Shown here in pieces: positions 7,564 to 11,156 of a stretch of 11,156 nucleotides of DNA. A program made the position numbers and the translations under genes. The first letter of the stretch is position 1; each line of letters starts with the position of its first letter. The notes under the pieces were generated by a model. The model was not told the DNA's origin and did not search any database. It worked only from the letters and a program-made list of their open reading frames with translations. This DNA comes from Lachnospiraceae bacterium (GTDB lineage Bacteria; Bacillota; Clostridia; Lachnospirales; Lachnospiraceae), in assembly GCA_016282215.1 (NCBI GenBank), contig JAEEKC010000303.1, forward strand, positions 1 to 11,156, given 5' to 3'.

Positions 7564-8667
7564 ATGAAGTTTTTACAGTGGTGTTATAAACACCGGATCA
7601 TTTTGATCATAGATATCATCTGCCTGCTCCTGGTATGGGTCTGCACGCTTCGTTTTCATGCGCTCGAAAAGTCGGCAGTCACGCAGCAGGAAGGCCACCG
7701 CTGGGCAGAGGACGGAAAACCCTACCATCAGGTCAGCGCTTTCTTTCCGACTTCGGATGGCGTGACAAGAGAAACGATCTCCGGCTATCGCGCAAACCTT
7801 CAGAGGACGCTGCTGGACGCTTCTTTCGATGACAGCGATGTTACCGGAAAACTTTGGACCGATGCCTATGCGGCCCTGTCAACCGACTCGGTGACGAAAA
7901 CAACGCAGATGGGAACGGTCGGAAAAGAAAATGTCAGGATCTTAGGCGTGGGCGGGGATTTTTTCCTCTTCCATCCCGTGAACCTGTTAAGTGGGAGTAC
8001 GTTTTCGGATCATACGGCCAACGGAGATCTGGTGCTGATCGACAGGGAAATTGCCTGGACACTGTACGGATCCACGGATATCGCAGGGCAGAAGATCTAT
8101 CTGGCCGGCAGGCCCTTTGTGGTCAGCGGCGTTTATGAGGCGGAGCAGGATAAACTCGGGTTAAAGGCCAGCGACGGGAAGAGCTATCTGATGATGGATT
8201 ATGATACCTTCCATGAGATCTACAAAGAAGATCCCATCTATTCTTACGAAGCGGTGCTGCCCAATCCCGTTAAGAACTTTGCGCTGAATGCGCTGCAGGA
8301 CGCCGTCGGAGGGGAAAATGCCACGGCGGTTTTGGTGGATAACGAAGACCGGTTCAAACCAAAGTCTTTACTGGCGCGTTTTGCAGATATCCAGACCTTG
8401 ATGATGCACACAAGTCCCGTGGTCTTTCCTTTCTGGGAAAACCGCATACGGGGACTGGAATGGCAGCTTTTCTGTATATTGGTCCTTCGGTTTTTCCTGT
8501 TTCTGACACCGCTTGTTTCCTCGATTTTTGCCCTGGTCTGCTTTATCCGGCAGAAAGGCGCGAGGATGTGGCATGATTTCTGGGCTCGTCAGAAGGAGAA
8601 GCTCCGCAGAAGGCTGTATGAACGTCCTGTGAAACCGAAAGTGGGGATAGAAGATGAAGACTTCTGA
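7564..8667 (+). CDS. Reduced MacB-like ABC permease: extracytoplasmic core with two membrane segments
   Basis: Membrane protein of 367 residues. TM1 is at about 11-28 (RIILIIDIICLLLVWVCTL). A large extracytoplasmic region follows, whose middle (VGGDFFLFHPVNLLSGSTF, then LVLIDREIAWTLYGS and GQKIYLAGRPFVVSGVYE) reads like the MacB periplasmic core domain. A second hydrophobic stretch at 298-328 (LEWQLFCILVLRFFLFL and on) is followed by a basic cytoplasmic tail of about 39 residues. Classical MacB/FtsX-type permeases have four membrane segments, with TM2-TM4 after the core; here only one stretch is present, so the usual permease body is missing. The 42-bp gap before it holds no ATPase remnant. 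It follows a HlyD-like adaptor, as MacB follows MacA, which supports a joint role. The ribosome binding site is weak (GGGA at 7552-7555). It may be a scaffold or sensor and not a pump; its function is uncertain. Confidence 0.72.
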   Translation: MKFLQWCYKHRIILIIDIICLLLVWVCTLRFHALEKSAVTQQEGHRWAEDGKPYHQVSAFFPTSDGVTRETISGYRANLQRTLLDASFDDSDVTGKLWTDAYAALSTDSVTKTTQMGTVGKENVRILGVGGDFFLFHPVNLLSGSTFSDHTANGDLVLIDREIAWTLYGSTDIAGQKIYLAGRPFVVSGVYEAEQDKLGLKASDGKSYLMMDYDTFHEIYKEDPIYSYEAVLPNPVKNFALNALQDAVGGENATAVLVDNEDRFKPKSLLARFADIQTLMMHTSPVVFPFWENRIRGLEWQLFCILVLRFFLFLTPLVSSIFALVCFIRQKGARMWHDFWARQKEKLRRRLYERPVKPKVGIEDEDF

Positions 8668-9448
8668 GGATCGTCCGGGAAATGATCATGACAGCGAAGA
8701 TGACGGCAGAGTCTTAGCGGACCGGTATGCCAAAGCGGACCGGAACAGGAAACAAAAGCTTCGCCGCGGCATTTCCGTTATGATCAGTGTGATCGCTTTG
8801 ATCGCAGTGATCGCTTTTGCGTCGGTCTATATTAAGCAGGGCCGGAAATTTGACTATAACGAGCATCTCGATGAAGAGGTGCTTTCTTTGGATGGTACGT
8901 CTGTGACCCTGCGGGAGTTCGGCTTCTATATCTATGAAGTGGAGAGTTTTACCCAACAGCAGGCGAGGAAATACAATCATACGGATCCGCTGGATTACTG
9001 GAATACCCACTTTTCTGCCGGCAACGACTCGCAGTTTGTCAGCGAGCTGGCACGGGATACGGCGATCAATGCCTGTCTCGGGGATCTGGTCTATGCGCAT
9101 ATGGCCCGCGATGCCGGTTTCGTCCTTCCGGAAGAGAAAACGGAAGCCATCCCGGATGAGGTGGCAAAGTGGATGCAGGAGATCTCACCGGAGCAGATGG
9201 ATGCACTGGGGCTTTCGGAAAGCATTGTCAAAGAGGTGATCGAGCGGCAGACCCTGGCAAAGGCCTATGCCTATGAATACAGCAGTCAGGCGGATCTGTC
9301 CGGCTACAGCGGAGATGTGGCGCAGCTTTTATCCGGCGGCGGTGAGTATTTTGAGAAGGAACTGCTTTCGAAGTATCCGGTAAAGAAGAATGAAAAACTG
9401 ATCGCGGAAATGAAATTCGGAAGGATCAGTATCAATAAGGAACAGTAA
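8654..9448 (+). CDS. Membrane-anchored SurA/PrsA-N-like protein lacking a parvulin domain
   Basis: Predicted membrane-anchored extracytoplasmic protein of 264 residues. A very charged cytoplasmic tail (1-39) precedes one membrane segment at about 40-60 (ISVMISVIALIAVIAFASVYI). The outer part starts with a short beta-like stretch (EEVLSLDGTSVTLREFGFYI at 75-93) and continues with Gln/Glu/Ala-rich helices to about 215. This fits the N-terminal chaperone region of SurA/PpiC/PrsA-type foldases. The C-terminal YFEKELLSKYPVKKNEKLIAE recalls the end of PrsA-like proteins. No parvulin (peptidyl-prolyl isomerase) domain is seen between these parts, so enzymatic isomerase activity is unlikely; a holdase or assembly role is the inference. 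The start overlaps the preceding gene by 14 bp and has GGGGAT at 8643-8648, which suggests translational coupling. The family link rests on pattern recognition and is moderate. Confidence 0.65.
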   Translation: MKTSEDRPGNDHDSEDDGRVLADRYAKADRNRKQKLRRGISVMISVIALIAVIAFASVYIKQGRKFDYNEHLDEEVLSLDGTSVTLREFGFYIYEVESFTQQQARKYNHTDPLDYWNTHFSAGNDSQFVSELARDTAINACLGDLVYAHMARDAGFVLPEEKTEAIPDEVAKWMQEISPEQMDALGLSESIVKEVIERQTLAKAYAYEYSSQADLSGYSGDVAQLLSGGGEYFEKELLSKYPVKKNEKLIAEMKFGRISINKEQ

Positions 9449-9533
9449 TTATTCAGAACCCATTCGCAAAAATACAGTCCATTATGCAAGCATATGTCCT
9501 GTATTTTATCAAATCCGCATGGTTCTGAATAAT
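9448..9533. repeat. 86-bp nested imperfect palindrome directly after the operon's last gene
   Basis: Three pairs of arms share nearly one centre: ATTATTCAGAACC (9448-9460) with GGTTCTGAATAAT (9521-9533), AAAATACAG (9469-9477) with CTGTATTTT (9499-9507), and TATGC (9483-9487) with GCATA (9490-9494). Every arm pairs perfectly. The left arm begins on the last base of the preceding stop codon. As RNA it would fold into a long broken hairpin. As DNA it has the shape of a small palindromic mobile repeat with terminal inverted repeats. No flanking target duplication was established. Confidence 0.75.
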
Positions 9534-9539
9534 AAATAA

Positions 9540-9572
9540 AATCCGATAGCCGAGGGGATTGGCTATCGGATT
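9540..9572. other. Perfect 12-bp stem-loop, possible terminator for minus-strand transcription
   Basis: AATCCGATAGCC (9540-9551) pairs perfectly with GGCTATCGGATT (9561-9572) around the 9-nt loop GAGGGGATT. On the plus strand no T-run follows. On the minus strand the stem is followed by TTATTTATTATT, which resembles an intrinsic terminator, yet no minus-strand gene ends here. It may instead protect the 3' end of the operon mRNA. Confidence 0.6.
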
Positions 9573-9606
9573 ATGAGGGGATAATTGAGAAGCCAAGGCT
9601 CCTCAT
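9573..9606 (+). other. Second stem with an alternative fold
   Basis: ATGAGGGG (9573-9580) can pair with CTCCTCAT (9599-9606) with one G-U pair. A competing fold pairs GAGAAGC with GCTCCTC around CAAG inside the same segment, with one mismatch. GAGGGGAT also occurs in the loop of the preceding hairpin. The two folds are mutually exclusive, as in attenuators, but no leader peptide or ligand-binding core was recognised. Confidence 0.35.
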
Positions 9607-9623
9607 GACCTATTATAGCAAGA

Positions 9624-9650
9624 GTGTGCAAAAATGTACACACCTTTTTT
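9624..9650 (+). terminator. Probable intrinsic terminator of the six-gene operon
   Basis: GTGTGCA (9624-9630) pairs with TGTACAC (9635-9641) around an AAAA loop, with one G-U pair. It is followed by ACC and six T at 9645-9650, then GCA and seven more T. The stem is short and of modest GC content, but stem, tetraloop and T-run are in the right order. It lies about 175 bp after the last stop codon and upstream of the murC promoter candidates. Confidence 0.6.
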
Positions 9651-9677
9651 GCATTTTTTTATAATTTATTTTAAAAT
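9649..9677 (+). promoter_or_regulatory. Alternative, weaker murC promoter candidate
   Basis: TTGCAT (9649-9654) and TAAAAT (9672-9677) are 17 bp apart. The -10 matches 5 of 6 and the -35 only 3 of 6. The stretch is nearly all A and T, so a chance match is likely; it also overlaps the T-tract of the terminator. Confidence 0.25.
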
Positions 9678-9682
9678 ATAAA

Positions 9683-9768
9683 AAAATTCCGATATGAAAA
9701 TACGGAGTCAGGTAATTACTGATGAAGTAAAACATACTGGTATAAAAAATATGGAATCAAGTGATCAC
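9683..9768 (+). repeat. Degenerate two-copy tandem repeat upstream of murC
   Basis: Segment 9683-9719 resembles 9731-9768. The best-matching cores are AAAATACGGAGTCAGGT plus AATTAC (9697-9719) and AAAATATGGAATCAAGT plus GATCAC (9746-9768): 18 of 23 positions agree and all five differences are transitions. Both copies end in an 8-bp palindrome, GTAATTAC (9712-9719) and GTGATCAC (9761-9768). With one indel the similarity extends further left. The second copy carries the extended -10 candidate of murC. Confidence 0.55.
9738..9746 (+). promoter_or_regulatory. murC: Probable murC promoter (extended -10 type)
   Basis: TGGTATAAA at 9738-9746 has the TGn extension and a -10 element matching TATAAT in 5 of 6 positions. 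No good -35 box is present at normal spacing (TTACTG at 9716 is weak and 19 bp away), which fits an extended -10 promoter. The start would fall near 9753, with a leader of about 38 nt. The palindrome GTGATCAC at 9761-9768 would lie just downstream of the start. Confidence 0.45.
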
Positions 9769-9778
9769 AAGTTCAATT

Positions 9779-9784
9779 AAGGAG
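9779..9784 (+). promoter_or_regulatory. murC: Ribosome binding site of murC
   Basis: AAGGAG at 9779-9784 lies 6 nt before the ATG at 9791 and fixes that start. Confidence 0.85.
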
Positions 9785-9790
9785 AAAAGC

Positions 9791-11156
9791 ATGTATCAGA
9801 TCGATTTTCAAAGTCCGAAACACGTACATTTTATCGGGATCGGCGGTATCAGCATGAGCGGTCTTGCACAGGTCCTGTTGTCGAGGGGATTTACCGTCAG
9901 CGGATCGGATGCCTCCGAAAGCGTGCTGACCGGGAAGCTGCGGGAAGACGGAGCGACTGTCTATATCGGACAGCGCGCCTCGAACATTACGGACGGGATC
10001 GATGTTGTGGTCTATACCGCAGCGATCCATGAAGATAATCCGGAATTTGCGGAGTGCAAAAAAAGAGAGCTTCCCATGCTGACCCGTGCCCAGCTCCTCG
10101 GACAGCTGATGAAGAATTATGAAGTGCCGGTTGCCATCAGCGGAACCCATGGAAAGACAACGACCACTTCCATGCTTTCGGAAGCGCTTCTGGCCATGGG
10201 CAAGGATCCGACCCTTTCCGTCGGCGGTATGTTAAAGAGCATCGGCGGCAATATCCGCATCGGTAATTCCGGGATCTTTGTGGCCGAAGCCTGTGAATAT
10301 ACCAACAGCTTTTTATCCCTGTTCCCGCGGATCGGCATCATCCTGAACATCGATGCGGATCATCTGGACTTTTTCAAAGATCTTGATGATATCAGGGCCT
10401 CGTTTCATAAGTTTGCACAGCTCCTGCCGCAAAATGGTCTGCTGCTGATCAACGGTGAGGTGCCGGATTTAGACAGCTTTACAAAAGACCTCTCCTGCAG
10501 CGTGCTGACCTTCCGCGTGGCAGACGGTCAGGACGGCGGTGCGGATGAGACGGCCGGCGGAGAGGCGGCAGACATTTTTGCAACGGATCTTTCCTTTGAT
10601 GAAAAGGGACATCCGAGTTTTGTATTCCATATGAAAGAGGAAAAGCTTGCAATGGCAAGAGAAACCCTTGCAATGGGAGCAAACGGGGCAGAAACTGCCG
10701 GAACAGACGCCGGCTTTAATACCGGAGAAGTGTCCTTCCCCGTAACCCTTGGTGTAGTAGGAAGACACAATGTTTCCAATGCACTCTCTGTGATCGCATC
10801 TGCCCTGGCCATGGGCGGCGAGCCGGAGGTGATCACGAAAGCGGTCAGCGCGTTTACCGGTACGGACAGACGATTTGAGTACAAGGGAAAAGTGGGAGAT
10901 ATGACCATTATCGATGATTATGCCCATCATCCTACGGAGATCAAAGCGACGCTGCAGGCAGCTGCAAAATATCCGCATAAGACGCTTCGCGTGGTATTCC
11001 AGCCGCACACCTATACTCGTACCAAGGCCCTGATGGGTGAATTTGCGCAGGCTCTCAGCCTTGCCGATGAGGTGATCCTGGCCGATATTTATGCTGCCAG
11101 AGAGACGGATAACCTCGGGATCAGTTCCGCTACCTTGCAAAAAGAGATCGAGAAAC
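9791..11156 (+). CDS. murC: UDP-N-acetylmuramate--L-alanine ligase (MurC), 3'-truncated by window edge
   Basis: Cytoplasmic ATP-dependent ligase that adds L-alanine to UDP-MurNAc, the first amino acid of the peptidoglycan stem peptide. 455 residues are visible and the frame is open at the right edge. The N-terminal nucleotide-sugar domain has HFIGIGGISMSGLA at 13-26. The ATP-binding P-loop GTHGKTTTT is at 118-126, followed by EACEY (166-170), NIDADHLD (186-193), GRHNVSNA (from 324) and DDYAHHPTE (from 375) leading into the C-terminal ligase domain. Two Gly/Ala/Thr-rich stretches, about 244-261 and 286-313, look like insertions in the central domain where MurC proteins normally have short turns; MurC is usually about 440-475 residues. 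The second contains the repeat LAMARET/LAMGANG, from a 21-bp duplication with CTTGCAATGG at 10646 and 10667. It appears to have its own promoter and to be separate from the upstream operon. Identity is secure. Confidence 0.97.
   Translation, partial: MYQIDFQSPKHVHFIGIGGISMSGLAQVLLSRGFTVSGSDASESVLTGKLREDGATVYIGQRASNITDGIDVVVYTAAIHEDNPEFAECKKRELPMLTRAQLLGQLMKNYEVPVAISGTHGKTTTTSMLSEALLAMGKDPTLSVGGMLKSIGGNIRIGNSGIFVAEACEYTNSFLSLFPRIGIILNIDADHLDFFKDLDDIRASFHKFAQLLPQNGLLLINGEVPDLDSFTKDLSCSVLTFRVADGQDGGADETAGGEAADIFATDLSFDEKGHPSFVFHMKEEKLAMARETLAMGANGAETAGTDAGFNTGEVSFPVTLGVVGRHNVSNALSVIASALAMGGEPEVITKAVSAFTGTDRRFEYKGKVGDMTIIDDYAHHPTEIKATLQAAAKYPHKTLRVVFQPHTYTRTKALMGEFAQALSLADEVILADIYAARETDNLGISSATLQKEIEK

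Noticed and set aside
9533..9650. A free-standing small RNA gene ending at the terminator
   Set aside because: No promoter with a plausible -35 and -10 pair was found just upstream of the hairpins; read-through from the operon explains the structures.
9751..9780. Nine-codon open frame ending at the murC Shine-Dalgarno, a possible leader peptide
   Set aside because: No ribosome binding site, and it starts at or before the predicted transcription start.
10469..11140. 223-codon open frame on the minus strand
   Set aside because: It is antisense to murC, whose conserved motifs cover the same DNA; no motif or ribosome binding site supports it.

Overview
The window looks like chromosome from a Gram-positive anaerobic Firmicute, most likely a Clostridia/Lachnospiraceae member. 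This is inferred from gene content and style: a sugar ABC importer with no ATPase gene beside it, lipoproteins and membrane-anchored extracytoplasmic proteins instead of periplasmic ones, AGGAG-type ribosome binding sites, GC-balanced coding DNA and AT-rich spacers. All genes lie on the plus strand. No RNA gene, CRISPR array, transposase or phage gene was seen.

Layout. (1) Bases 1-1269: the 3' part of an AlgI/DltB-type membrane-bound O-acyltransferase, cut by the window edge. (2) Bases 1270-1496: a 227-bp spacer with a good sigma-A promoter (-35 at 1370, -10 at 1393, 17-bp spacing), an inverted repeat touching the -35 box, and a possible stem-loop in the leader. (3) Bases 1497-9448: six closely packed genes that probably form one operon. 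In order they are a 776-aa lipoprotein (propeller-like N-terminal half, solute-binding C-terminal half), two sugar-type ABC permeases (MalF-like and MalG-like), a HlyD-type adaptor with a long coiled coil, a short MacB-type extracytoplasmic protein with only two membrane segments, and a membrane-anchored SurA/PrsA-N-like protein without a parvulin domain. (4) Bases 9449-9790: a 342-bp spacer full of structure, with an 86-bp nested palindrome, a perfect 12-bp hairpin, a further stem, a T-tract terminator, a degenerate tandem repeat and the probable murC promoter. (5) Base 9791 to the end: murC, open at the right edge, with two low-complexity insertions in its central domain.

How the genes may work together. 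The lipoprotein and the two permeases have the parts of a CUT1-type carbohydrate importer and would need an ATPase encoded elsewhere. The next three genes resemble a MacA/MacB-like envelope module, also without an ATPase, plus a chaperone-like protein. The packing and one 14-bp gene overlap suggest co-expression. The combination of an importer whose binding protein carries a propeller-like half with an adaptor, a reduced MacB-like protein and a foldase-like protein is the most interesting thing here. Its function cannot be read from sequence alone. The flanking acyltransferase and murC are cell-envelope genes but need not be functionally linked to the operon.
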